From assembly GCA_902495155.1 (NCBI GenBank), contig CABUWD010000007.1, positions 1 to 28,040 on the forward strand: 28,040 nt of DNA, given 5' to 3'. Below, in pieces: positions 1 through 6,689 of this stretch. Position numbers and translations under genes: made by a program. Under the pieces are notes generated by a model. It worked only from the letters and a program-made list of their open reading frames with translations, had not been told where the DNA came from and did not search any database. This DNA is from an uncultured Collinsella sp. (GTDB lineage Bacteria > Actinomycetota > Coriobacteriia > Coriobacteriales > Coriobacteriaceae). Positions within the stretch are counted from its first letter, which is position 1. The number at the start of each line of letters is the position of its first letter.

Positions 1-181
1 CAAACTCGACTGGGATGCCATGTGGAAGTGTGCTCTCGACCCGGTCACCGGCAAGAAGCGCTACGAGGAATCCCCTGCCGCCACCGAGGGCACCTGCACC
101 ATGTGCGGCAAGATGTGCGCCGTCCGCACCGTCAACAAGGTGTTCGAGGGCACGACGATCGACCTCGGCATGGAGGACTAG
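1..181 (+). CDS. thiC: Phosphomethylpyrimidine synthase ThiC, C-terminal end (partial)
   Basis: Only the last 59 codons are in the window, with the reading frame starting at base 2 and a TAG stop at 179-181. ThiC is a radical-SAM enzyme that rearranges aminoimidazole ribotide into hydroxymethylpyrimidine phosphate for thiamine synthesis in the cytoplasm. The visible tail carries the C-terminal iron-sulfur cysteine cluster, CTMCGKMC, at 95-118. It reads C-x2-C-x3-C, one residue tighter than the CX2CX4C usually quoted for ThiC. Following it, thiD encodes the next enzyme acting on the same pyrimidine, which strongly supports the assignment. The benzimidazole-synthase paralogue BzaF has a similar tail and cannot be excluded from this fragment alone. 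Confidence 0.85.
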   Translation, partial: KLDWDAMWKCALDPVTGKKRYEESPAATEGTCTMCGKMCAVRTVNKVFEGTTIDLGMED

Positions 182-220
182 CCTTTACGAGGCAATCGCC
201 CGCAAGCCTGCTGCGGGGCC

Positions 221-258
221 CGTCAATTGTTGACGTGTGAACATTTGCTAACATTTGC
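221..258. promoter_or_regulatory. Candidate operator: palindrome plus tandem direct repeat between thiC and thiD
   Basis: A perfect inverted repeat CGTCAA-TTG-TTGACG spans 221-235. It is followed by two identical copies of AACATTTGC at 240-248 and 250-258, exactly one helical turn apart. No TPP-riboswitch core is recognisable here. A regulator-binding role is inference. The palindrome has no U-tract, so it is a poor intrinsic terminator for thiC. Confidence 0.35.
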
Positions 259-276
259 GTAAAGATTGCACCACCA

Positions 277-317
277 GCCCGGGATCGGCATACAGCCGGC
301 CCGGGCAACTTTATAAT
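277..317 (+). promoter_or_regulatory. Hairpin and consensus -10 element upstream of thiD
   Basis: GCCCGGG at 277-283 pairs with CCCGGGC at 300-306. An inner CGGC/GCCG pairing around the loop ATACA makes a compact GC-rich hairpin. A perfect TATAAT follows at 312-317, about 45 bases before the thiD start. No convincing TTGACA lies 17 bases upstream, where the right arm of the hairpin would be, so the promoter may depend on an activator or be controlled by whatever binds the palindrome. Confidence 0.4.
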
Positions 318-362
318 GCAGGTAGAAGACCCATTTGAATCCAACCGAACAAGGGAGCGAAC

Positions 363-1193
363 ATGGATCGTAGCAAGGTACCTGCCGTTCTATCCATCGC
401 AGGATCCGATTCCAGCGGTGGCGCCGGCATTCAGGCAGACATTAAGACCATCACGGCGCACCGCCTGTATGCCGAGACAGCCATCACCGCCATCACCGCA
501 CAAAACACGCTCGGCGTCACCGCCGTACAGAATATCTCCCCTGATATCGTCGCTGCGCAAATTGACGCCGTCTTTGACGATATTCGCCCGAGCGCCGTCA
601 AGATCGGCATGGTCTCCTCTGCCGAGATTATCGAGGTTATCGCCGACCGCTTGAGTGCCTGGGACGCACAAAATATCGTCGTCGACCCCGTCATGGTCGC
701 CACCTCGGGCGCTCGCCTCATTGCCGAGGATGCCACCGAGGCGCTCACGCGTCGCCTGTTCCCGCTGGCGACCGTCATCACGCCCAACATACCCGAGGCC
801 ATGGCGCTGCTCGACTACGAGGTCGATTCCGAGCGCACACAGCAAAACGCTGCCATGCTCCTCACCCGTCGCTTTGGCTGCGCGTCCCTCGTTAAGGGCG
901 GGCATTTTTTCAACGAGGCCAACGATGTGCTAGCAGAGCCCGCGCCGCTCGATGACGAGGGTAACCACCTGGGCGATCCACTCACCACGTGGTTCCGCCA
1001 CAAGCGCATCGAGACCGGCAACACGCATGGCACTGGCTGCACGCTTTCGTCCGCCATCGCCTGCGCGCTGGCCCAGGGCATGGAACTTGCCGACGCCGTC
1101 AACGCCGGCAAGGCCTACCTAACCGGCGCTCTCGCCGCCGGCTTTGACATGGGTAAAGGCTCCGGCCCCGTCAACCATATGTGGCAATATTAA
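363..1193 (+). CDS. thiD: Hydroxymethylpyrimidine/phosphomethylpyrimidine kinase ThiD
   Basis: A 276-residue ribokinase-fold enzyme of normal family length that phosphorylates HMP and then HMP-P to HMP-PP, the pyrimidine half of thiamine. Family motifs are clear. There is an N-terminal SIAGSDSSGGAGIQAD substrate loop (residues about 11-26), a central DPVMVATSGARLI, then TPNIPEA, VKGGH and the C-terminal anion-hole motif NTHGTGCTLSSAIA with its catalytic-type Cys/Gly region. The ATG at 363 is preceded by AAGGGAG at 351-357, a good ribosome-binding site. It lies 181 bases after thiC on the same strand, with its own likely -10 at 312-317, so it can be transcribed with thiC or alone. No N-terminal or C-terminal fusion to ThiE or TenA is present. 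Confidence 0.95.
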   Translation: MDRSKVPAVLSIAGSDSSGGAGIQADIKTITAHRLYAETAITAITAQNTLGVTAVQNISPDIVAAQIDAVFDDIRPSAVKIGMVSSAEIIEVIADRLSAWDAQNIVVDPVMVATSGARLIAEDATEALTRRLFPLATVITPNIPEAMALLDYEVDSERTQQNAAMLLTRRFGCASLVKGGHFFNEANDVLAEPAPLDDEGNHLGDPLTTWFRHKRIETGNTHGTGCTLSSAIACALAQGMELADAVNAGKAYLTGALAAGFDMGKGSGPVNHMWQY

Positions 1194-1209
1194 GATTCGC
1201 AGCCCAAAA

Positions 1210-1436
1210 CCACCACAAAGGGGACAGGCACCTTTGCGGTGGCTACCACAAACGTCTCAATCTGTAACAGTAACTCGGCAAAATCGACCCTAGATGTTAC
1301 AGATCGAGACAAACGACCGATATCGACCTAAATAATCTCAATCTGTAACATCTAGCCCGTTTTCGGCCTTACAACTGTTACAGATCGAGACAAACAGACG
1401 AATCAAGCCACCGCAAAGGTACCTTTGTGGTGGCTT
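1210..1436. repeat. Nested palindromic intergenic element (REP/BIME-like)
   Basis: The convergent gap between thiD and the SGNH gene is almost entirely symmetric. The outer hairpins are CCACCACAAAGG/CCTTTGCGGTGG (1210-1221/1231-1242) and a 32-bp near-perfect palindrome at 1405-1436. The two ends also match each other: a 15-mer at 1230-1244 is the exact reverse complement of 1406-1420. Inside lie four copies of an ATCTGTAACA-containing motif in alternating orientation (1254-1271, 1290-1310, 1335-1355, 1374-1391). Copies 1 and 4 and copies 2 and 3 are near-perfect inverses, and both flanking gaps are 18 bases. A CGATATCG palindrome at 1318-1325 marks the centre. It could act as a bidirectional terminator or be a dispersed non-coding repeat. 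No transposase is present. Confidence 0.85.
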
Positions 1437-1445
1437 GGGGTCGCG

Positions 1446-2105
1446 CTACTCACCGAGCATCTCTTTGAGCTTGGCTGCCACGGCATGTCCCAAGCTCTCA
1501 TGGCTTTCGGGCATCATATGCAGATAGTCGATATCGCCCGGCTCGGCAAAATCGGCGGCATTCAAAAAGTCGCAGCCAAACTGCTCGGCCACGTGCGCAT
1601 AGTACTCGCCAAAATGATCCGAGGCCTCGACGGAACGCTCGTCAAAGTCGGTCATATACACATCGGCAATCTGCGGCTTAATCTTGATAGGAGCCATCAG
1701 CAGAATGCGCGGACAAGGCGCAGCGTCGGTCCACGGAAACGCGCGGACGGCGCGAATCAGCGCCATGGCGCCACGGGCGATATCGGAAGCTGCCACGTTA
1801 AAGACCGTCTTGCAGTCGTTGGTGCCCAGCATGATCACAATGGCATCCAGCGGCTTATGGGCCTCGAGCAGCATCGGAAGCGCGCGAATGCCGTTGAGGT
1901 TAGTGTCCAGATGGCACATATCGTCGCGCACCGTCGTGCGGCCGTTGAGTCCCTCCTCAATCACATGCCAGCCCTCGCCCAGGTCACGCTGTGCCACGCC
2001 GCACCAGCGCACATCGCGCGCATAGCGCACCGCGGTGCCATCGCGCATACCAGCCGGATCATAGCCATAGGTGTTGCTATCACCAAAGCACAGAACGTTT
2101 TTCAT
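1446..2105 (-). CDS. SGNH/GDSL-family hydrolase
   Basis: A 219-residue single-domain serine hydrolase (esterase or acyltransferase-like). The four SGNH blocks are visible. Block I is FGDSNTYG with nucleophile Ser10. Block II is in the GLNGRTT region near residue 53. Block III is GTND at residues 94-97. Block V is the DYLH pair (Asp193/His196). No signal peptide or membrane segment is seen, so it is probably cytoplasmic, similar to arylesterase-type members. The ATG at 2105 is chosen because GGAAGG lies seven bases upstream and the upstream in-frame codons run through an intrinsic terminator. The substrate cannot be told from sequence. Transcription probably comes from read-through of that terminator or from an unseen promoter inside the gap. 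Confidence 0.85.
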   Translation of the reverse strand: MKNVLCFGDSNTYGYDPAGMRDGTAVRYARDVRWCGVAQRDLGEGWHVIEEGLNGRTTVRDDMCHLDTNLNGIRALPMLLEAHKPLDAIVIMLGTNDCKTVFNVAASDIARGAMALIRAVRAFPWTDAAPCPRILLMAPIKIKPQIADVYMTDFDERSVEASDHFGEYYAHVAEQFGCDFLNAADFAEPGDIDYLHMMPESHESLGHAVAAKLKEMLGE

Positions 2106-2124
2106 CGTAAGCCCTTCCTTTAGT

Positions 2125-2153
2125 AAAAAGCCGACGGGAGCAGCCCCCGTCGG
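2125..2153 (-). terminator. Intrinsic terminator after the PARG-like gene
   Basis: On the minus strand an 8-bp stem CCGACGGG/CCCGTCGG (2131-2138/2146-2153) is followed by five T residues (2129-2125). It begins about 27 bases after the upstream gene's stop and lies just before the SGNH ribosome-binding site. Confidence 0.8.
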
Positions 2154-2180
2154 CTCGGCATGTCGCATCACGCGCACCGT

Positions 2181-3317
2181 TTACAGGTACTTGCGCCAGT
2201 CGTCGTCATCCTCATCGTCCTCGGCAGCGGCCTGAGCCTGCTCGGCGGCACGGGCGGCCGCGGCGCGGGCAGCAACCTGAGCATAGGACTCCTCGTTACG
2301 CTCGGGGAAGCTTGCCAGCACGTGCTCAAACTTGGCGAAGTCCTCATCCCAGCGCGTAGAAGGCACGGCAAAGAACACCTGCTTGACCTTAAAGTCGCCC
2401 GACGCGAGCTCCTTACGGAAGAGCTCGGCTACGACCTCGGCATCAAAGCCGTTATTATCGCAGCCCCAAGCACCCAGCACGAGCTTCTCACGACCCAGCT
2501 CGTCGCAGATGGCAAGGACAAAGCGGATACGGTCGCGCAGGGCATCCAACAGGGCGTCGTCACTCACGCGGTACTCCTGGCGAGCACGCTTGGCGTTGGG
2601 TGCAGCGGCGACGATTACGTCGGCATAGGCGTGCACGTGGTTGCGGTCGAAACGCACCGCGGGCACCACCAGCGCACGGTTGCGGTACAGCTCGCAGTTG
2701 ATGTTGCGGCGACGGTTCTCGCCGTACCACTTACGCTGCTTGTCGAGCACGTTGTACAGGTACGAATCGGCGCACAGCGTGGCCTCCTGTCCCAGATAGC
2801 CCTGGATATAGCCGCCACCCGGATTGGTGAACGAGGCAAAGGCGAGCACAGCCATGTCGCAGAACTGCGCATAGCCGCGGCCGTTATCGAGGATTGCCTG
2901 CGTGGCGGAGGCATCAAGCACGGCGACCTCGGGCAGGACCGGAGCAGCCTCCTCCGCGGGCGCGGACTCAGCCTCGTCGGCCGACCCGGTGGACTCGAGC
3001 GCCACCTCAGGCTCGACCGCAGTCTCCACCTCAGCGGCCTCAGCCTCGGCAGCCTCAGCAGCCTCGACGTCCTCGGCAGCCTGCTCCTCAGCAGCCGCTG
3101 CCTTCTGGGCCTTGGCCTTCATCGCCGCGACAAAACCGGCAGGCATACCATCGAACTCGCGCACGCCGGCAAGCGAACGCTCGATGTCCTTGGCGCAGGC
3201 CTCGGACACAGCCGCCACATGGCGCTCGGCGGCCTTGGCACGCGCCTCGCGCTTGGGATTGGGCTGACCCGCTCGGTTAGACCTGCGGTTACGGTTCCTG
3301 TTGTCGACATCTGCCAT
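2181..3317 (-). CDS. TIGR02452/microbial-type PARG (macrodomain-fold) family protein with variant catalytic motif
   Basis: 378 residues. The C-terminal half matches the TIGR02452 family of bacterial poly(ADP-ribose) glycohydrolase-type proteins. It has LAFASFTNPGGGY (residues about 158-170), then a Q-E motif at 177-178, an SYLYNVL segment, DVIVAAAPN, and the family signature VLGAWGCDNNGFD followed by VVAELF. Active microbial PARGs carry GGG-x6-8-QEE. Here the last residue is Ala179 (codon 2781-2783), so the usual catalytic glutamate appears to be missing. The N-terminal 130 residues are basic, then Ala/Glu-rich low complexity (about 72-126), and the C-terminus is an acidic run. ATG at 3317 has AGGAAAGG upstream. 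Possible roles are ADP-ribose binding or an altered ADP-ribosyl hydrolase. It sits alone between two terminators. Confidence 0.75.
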   Translation of the reverse strand: MADVDNRNRNRRSNRAGQPNPKREARAKAAERHVAAVSEACAKDIERSLAGVREFDGMPAGFVAAMKAKAQKAAAAEEQAAEDVEAAEAAEAEAAEVETAVEPEVALESTGSADEAESAPAEEAAPVLPEVAVLDASATQAILDNGRGYAQFCDMAVLAFASFTNPGGGYIQGYLGQEATLCADSYLYNVLDKQRKWYGENRRRNINCELYRNRALVVPAVRFDRNHVHAYADVIVAAAPNAKRARQEYRVSDDALLDALRDRIRFVLAICDELGREKLVLGAWGCDNNGFDAEVVAELFRKELASGDFKVKQVFFAVPSTRWDEDFAKFEHVLASFPERNEESYAQVAARAAAARAAEQAQAAAEDDEDDDDWRKYL

Positions 3318-3384
3318 ACGTGGCCACCTTTCCTGTCGCTGCCGCTATCGGCTTTTTCCCATCCATCATACCCCGCCGCGCACA

Positions 3385-3410
3385 AAAAAGACGGCCCCGA
3401 AGGACCGCCT
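3385..3410 (-). terminator. Intrinsic terminator after the Bax-inhibitor-like gene
   Basis: The minus strand reads GGCGGTCC-TTCG-GGGCCGTC (3410-3391), a G-U-tolerant 8-bp stem capped by a stable UUCG tetraloop, then six T residues (3390-3385). It lies about 50 bases beyond the stop codon of the upstream gene. Confidence 0.85.
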
Positions 3411-3458
3411 TTCGCATCGTTTTACCGTGTCCGGCAGGAAGCGTCGCAATGCCACGCT

Positions 3459-4154
3459 TTAATCGCGACGGCCGAGGATGTTCAGAATGCGCAGGAACAC
3501 ATTGATGATGTCCACGAACAGGTTGGACGCCATGAGCACCGCATTGGGCAGCGTGGGCGGCACCGTCGTGGCAACATAGGTGTCGTAGCCAATAAAGCCG
3601 GCGAAAACCACGATCACGATTAGGTCGGTGATGGTCTGCGAGACGCCCATGAACATCAGCACGATCTCAACCAGAATCGTGGCGAGCAGAATGCCAAAAC
3701 CGATGCCATATACGCGCTGGAAAAACTTGGGGAACGTCACGCCCAAGGCGCCAAAGACAAAGGTGATGGCGGCCGTGGCGATAAAGGCAGTGTTGATGGT
3801 GGGCAGGTCGTAGTTGGCAAGGCCAAACGACGCGGTCAGGCCAAAGGTGCTCGCAAAGATTACGTAGCCCACAAGGGACAGGCCCACGGACTGCTTGCTG
3901 GCGGCGGCCGACATCATGACCATGCCGACGATGGTCAAAATAAATGAGCCAAAGACCAGCGGCAAAGCGGCGCCGCTCATCATCATGCGCGCAAACGACA
4001 TGGTGCTCGTAAAGTAAGCACCGACGCCCATGGCGCAAAAGCCCAAAAAGATCAGGGCAGACATGACAAGGTTGTACGCGCGCGGCGACATCTCCTTGGC
4101 GCGGCTTGCGCCGCTCTCGACGGGGCCGTTCTGATAGCCCTGGATATCGTTCAT
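3459..4154 (-). CDS. Bax inhibitor-1/YccA family membrane protein
   Basis: 231 residues with a short hydrophilic N-terminus (about 25 residues) followed by seven hydrophobic segments, the expected topology of bacterial BI-1/TMBIM proteins (YetJ, YbhL). Near the C-terminus, GFIGYDTYVA and NLFVDIINVFLRILNILGRRD-type sequence carry the two conserved aspartates that form the pH-sensing di-aspartyl latch of the calcium-leak family. ATG at 4154 is preceded by AAGGACG. It is most likely a cytoplasmic-membrane ion-leak channel; no substrate can be proven. It is monocistronic or co-transcribed with the small upstream gene (gap of 84 bases), and ends at a strong terminator. Confidence 0.85.
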   Translation of the reverse strand: MNDIQGYQNGPVESGASRAKEMSPRAYNLVMSALIFLGFCAMGVGAYFTSTMSFARMMMSGAALPLVFGSFILTIVGMVMMSAAASKQSVGLSLVGYVIFASTFGLTASFGLANYDLPTINTAFIATAAITFVFGALGVTFPKFFQRVYGIGFGILLATILVEIVLMFMGVSQTITDLIVIVVFAGFIGYDTYVATTVPPTLPNAVLMASNLFVDIINVFLRILNILGRRD

Positions 4155-4198
4155 AGGTTCGTCCTTTCAAAAAGTGCCGTGAAAGACGGCGCAGCAGG

Positions 4199-4220
4199 TG
4201 ACAAGATTCCTGTCATTGTA
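4199..4220 (-). promoter_or_regulatory. Candidate -10 box and small inverted repeat before the Bax-inhibitor-like gene
   Basis: On the minus strand TACAAT (4220-4215) lies about 60 bases before the start codon. It is followed by the inverted repeat TGACA-N7-TGTCA (4199-4203/4211-4215). No good -35 hexamer is seen at normal spacing, so this is a weak call. Confidence 0.3.
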
Positions 4221-4238
4221 CCCGAATGCCGTACGTCC

Positions 4239-4577
4239 TTACCCACGGCGCTCGCCCTCAAGCGTACGATCAAAGGCCCAGACCCACCAACGCATCACGT
4301 GTGTCTGCGAGCCGTCTGCCCGCTCGCGCGTCTGGTCCTCCAGATACAACTCGGTCGCGTGCCCGCCAAAACGCACCTTATATGTTGCCGTACGGATGCC
4401 GTGGACCATCAGGCCAAACCCGGTGGTCGAGATAATTTCGTCGATCGTAAAACAACGGCCGTCGACCCAGCAGACGGTGACCGGCACGACTTGTCCGCCC
4501 GCGAGGATGCGAGCCACGACGTCCACATACTGCTTGTGTACGCGCCGAGTTTTGCCGTCTGTCTGTCGATATTCCAT
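4239..4577 (-). CDS. Small uncharacterised protein
   Basis: I do not recognise this 112-residue protein. It has no signal peptide or membrane segment. It begins with a charged stretch, has a likely strand-rich core (VVPVTVCWVDGRCFTIDEI, then FGLMVHGIRTATYKVRFGG) and a tryptophan-rich end (MRWWVWAFD), suggesting a compact beta-barrel or SH3-like fold. The start is uncertain. The ATG at 4577 has a consensus AGGAGG, but only one base separates them. In-frame ATGs at 4598 and 4664 lack a ribosome-binding site. High-GC codon use matches its neighbours, so it looks like a genuine resident gene. It is divergent from the PiT gene, with 250 bases between the two starts. Confidence 0.6.
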   Translation of the reverse strand: MEYRQTDGKTRRVHKQYVDVVARILAGGQVVPVTVCWVDGRCFTIDEIISTTGFGLMVHGIRTATYKVRFGGHATELYLEDQTRERADGSQTHVMRWWVWAFDRTLEGERRG

Positions 4578-4664
4578 GCCTCCTATTATCGAACGCATGT
4601 TTGCATGTTGTAAAGCGAACAGACTGTGGTTTTGGAGTGTCGTAGTAATCGCACGTGTCCGCAT

Positions 4665-4827
4665 GGCGTGTTAGCAAAAAGAACACCCGCGGTCAACAGG
4701 GCTAATATTCAATTTTAGTGCCAAAAAGTTCACTTCTCCCATCAGAACTCGGTAAAGAGACCCGCAGGAGGTGATACGATTTATCATGTTTTTGTAACGT
4801 GTCTGCAAACTTCGAGAAAGCCCATAT
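4665..4827. other. Intergenic region before the PiT gene, with an orphan Shine-Dalgarno
   Basis: This divergent region must carry the promoters for the PiT operon and the small minus-strand gene. The clearest element is AGGAGGTGAT at 4766-4775, a full complement of the 16S rRNA 3' end, on the plus strand. It is followed 10 bases later by ATG TTT TTG TAA (4786-4797). It is too far (53 bases) from the PiT start to serve it, so it may belong to a tiny leader ORF. The PiT start itself has only a weak GAGAAAG (4814-4820). No unambiguous -35/-10 pair was found. Confidence 0.3.
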
Positions 4828-5877
4828 ATGGACGTAACGTTCTCAACCTTCCTCGGCCAAATTGTGTCGAACCCAGTCCTTGCCGTCACCGTGATCCTCG
4901 CGTTGGGCGCCATCTTCGTCAATGGATGGACCGACGCGCCCAACGCCATCGCGACCTGCGTCACTACGCGTTGCATGCCCGCCCGCGCCGCCATTCTCAT
5001 GAGCGCCGCATTCAACTTCCTCGGCGTGCTCATCATGACGCACTTTAATGCGAGCGTCGCCAACACCATCTCACATATCGTCGACTTTGGCGGAAACAGC
5101 ACCATGGCGCTCGCCTGTCTGTGCGCGGCGCTGTTCTCCATCGTCGTCTACGGTGCCACAGCGTCGCGTTTTGGCATCCCCACCTCGCAAAGCCACAGCC
5201 TTATCGCCGGCCTGACCGGTGCCGCTATCGCCCTCGGCGGCGCGAGCAGCGTCAACGTCCACGAGTGGATGAAGGTCATCTACGGCCTGGCGCTCTCCAT
5301 CGGCCTGGGCTTTGTCATGGGCTGGGTCCTGTGCAAACTCGTCTCGATTCTTTTCGCCGCCGCCAACAGGCGACGTGCCAATGTCTTCTTTAAATACGCT
5401 CAGATCGCGAGCGCCGCGGCCATGAGCTTTATGCACGGCGCGCAGGATGGACAGAAGTTCATCGGCGTGCTCTTTTTAGGCGTGGCCTTCGCAAACGGCC
5501 AGACCAGCGTCGGCGATGCCGGCATCCCCATCTGGATTATGCTGCTGTGCTCGGCCACTATGGGTATCGGTACCAGCGTGGGCGGTGAGCGCATCATCAA
5601 GTCCGTCGGCCAGAGCATGGTTAAGCTCGAGAAGTATCAGGGCTTCTCCGCCGACCTCGCGGGCGCCGCGAACCTGCTGCTTGCCACCCTTACCGGCATC
5701 CCCGTGTCCTCCACACACATCAAGACCTGCGCCATCATGGGCGTCGGTGCCGTCAAGCGCCTTTCGGCCATCAACTTCGGCGTCGTCAAGGACATGATGT
5801 TCACCTGGTTCTTCACCTTCCCCGCCTGCGGACTCATCAGCTTTGTCATGGCCAAGCTGTTCATGATGTTCCTCTAG
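4828..5877 (+). CDS. pit: PiT-family inorganic phosphate transporter
   Basis: A 349-residue integral membrane protein with about ten hydrophobic segments. It carries both inverted-repeat signatures of the PiT family. The N-terminal half has NGWTDAPNAIA (residues 32-42) and FGIPTSQSHSLIAG. The C-terminal half has SFMHGAQDGQKFIG and GIPVSSTHIKTCAIMGVG. These transporters move divalent-metal-phosphate complexes using the proton motive force or sodium and give low-affinity, high-capacity phosphate uptake. ATG at 4828 fits the family's N-terminus. The next gene, 67 bases downstream, encodes a DUF47 protein, the usual operon partner of PiT. Cation preference (H+ or Na+) cannot be read from the sequence. 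Confidence 0.92.
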   Translation: MDVTFSTFLGQIVSNPVLAVTVILALGAIFVNGWTDAPNAIATCVTTRCMPARAAILMSAAFNFLGVLIMTHFNASVANTISHIVDFGGNSTMALACLCAALFSIVVYGATASRFGIPTSQSHSLIAGLTGAAIALGGASSVNVHEWMKVIYGLALSIGLGFVMGWVLCKLVSILFAAANRRRANVFFKYAQIASAAAMSFMHGAQDGQKFIGVLFLGVAFANGQTSVGDAGIPIWIMLLCSATMGIGTSVGGERIIKSVGQSMVKLEKYQGFSADLAGAANLLLATLTGIPVSSTHIKTCAIMGVGAVKRLSAINFGVVKDMMFTWFFTFPACGLISFVMAKLFMMFL

Positions 5878-5944
5878 TCAAACCGAACGTCCATCTGGAC
5901 CGCAACACTTCGCCCACCCGTCTTCGCCTCGAAAGGACCCACCC

Positions 5945-6568
5945 ATGGCTAAGAAACCCGATTCGTTCTACTTTGACAACTACGTCGCCTGCGCCGACCT
6001 CGCCGTCCAGGCCGCCGAGCTGCTTACCCAGATTTTTGAGAACTTCGATCCCGCGCAGATTCACGACATGCTCAATAAGATGCATGCGATTGAGCATGCG
6101 GCAGACAAGAAGCACCACGAGCTCGAAGACGCCCTGCTCACCGCCTTTATCACCCCGCTCGAGCGCGAGGATCTGGATCTGATGAGCTGCGCGCTCGACA
6201 CCGTGCTCGACCGTATTGAGGGCGTCGTGCAGCGCGTCTACTTCACCAACATTCAGAGCATCCATCCCGATGCCATCGTGATCGCCCACAAGGTGACTGA
6301 CGCCTGCCGCGCCATGAAAGACCTGATGGTCGAGCTTCCCAACTACCGCAAGTCCAAAACGCTGCGCGAGCTGGTCATCCAGATCAACACCATCGAGTCC
6401 GAGGCCGACGAGCTCTACATCAACGCCATGCGCAACCTGCACGTTAACGGCAAGGATCCGCTCGAGGTCATCGCTTGGCGTGACGTCTACGCCTTCCTGG
6501 AGTACTGCGCCGACTGCTGCGAGAATGTGGCCGATGTTGTGGATTCGATTGTCATGAAGAACAGTTAA
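5945..6568 (+). CDS. DUF47/PhoU-like Pit accessory protein
   Basis: 207 residues, all predicted helical, matching the DUF47 (PhoU_div/YkaA) family. Its members form PhoU-like helical bundles and regulate the adjacent PiT permease. Recognisable features are an N-terminal YFDNYVACADLAVQAA segment, an EHAADKKHHELEDALLTAFITP metal-ligand-like region, the LDTVLDRIEGVV helix, and a C-terminal YAFLEYCADCCENVADVV segment. The ATG at 5945 has AAAGGA upstream. It is probably co-transcribed with the PiT gene and ends just before the large inverted repeat at 6593-6671. It is distinct from the true PhoU encoded with pstSCAB, so the window holds two PhoU-fold regulators. Confidence 0.9.
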   Translation: MAKKPDSFYFDNYVACADLAVQAAELLTQIFENFDPAQIHDMLNKMHAIEHAADKKHHELEDALLTAFITPLEREDLDLMSCALDTVLDRIEGVVQRVYFTNIQSIHPDAIVIAHKVTDACRAMKDLMVELPNYRKSKTLRELVIQINTIESEADELYINAMRNLHVNGKDPLEVIAWRDVYAFLEYCADCCENVADVVDSIVMKNS

Positions 6569-6592
6569 TTGGGGGTACATGTCCCACCGGTC

Positions 6593-6671
6593 GCGGGCCC
6601 GGCCACTCATAACCTTTTTCACTCCGGCTGCAAGCAGAGTCGTTCAAAAGGTTATGAGTGGCCGGGCCCGC
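6593..6671. repeat. Perfect 26-bp inverted repeat (large cruciform or terminator-like element)
   Basis: Bases 6593-6618 and 6646-6671 are exact reverse complements (26 of 26), starting GCGGGCCCGGCC on the left arm. The 27-base loop contains a further ACTC/GAGT (6621-6624/6637-6640) and GCT/AGC pairing, so the whole 79 bases can fold. It lies 25 bases after the DUF47 stop. There is no U-tract after either arm, so it is not a classical intrinsic terminator. It could still halt transcription, stabilise the 3' end of the pit mRNA, or be a small non-autonomous mobile element. Confidence 0.85.
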
Positions 6672-6689
6672 TCCCTTATGCACCACCAT

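Noticed and set aside
182..362. TPP riboswitch upstream of thiD
   Set aside because: The conserved CUGAGA and ACCUGA-type core motifs of the THI element are not present; only palindromes and a -10 box are seen.
1254..1391. Possible CRISPR-like array (four similar repeats)
   Set aside because: The repeats alternate in orientation, are in nested symmetric pairs and have degenerate, non-spacer-like gaps. No cas genes are nearby.
2160..3623. Long plus-strand open frame (487 codons) opposite the PARG-like gene
   Set aside because: It is antisense to a gene with clear family motifs and a ribosome-binding site. It shows no recognisable domain and arises from high GC.
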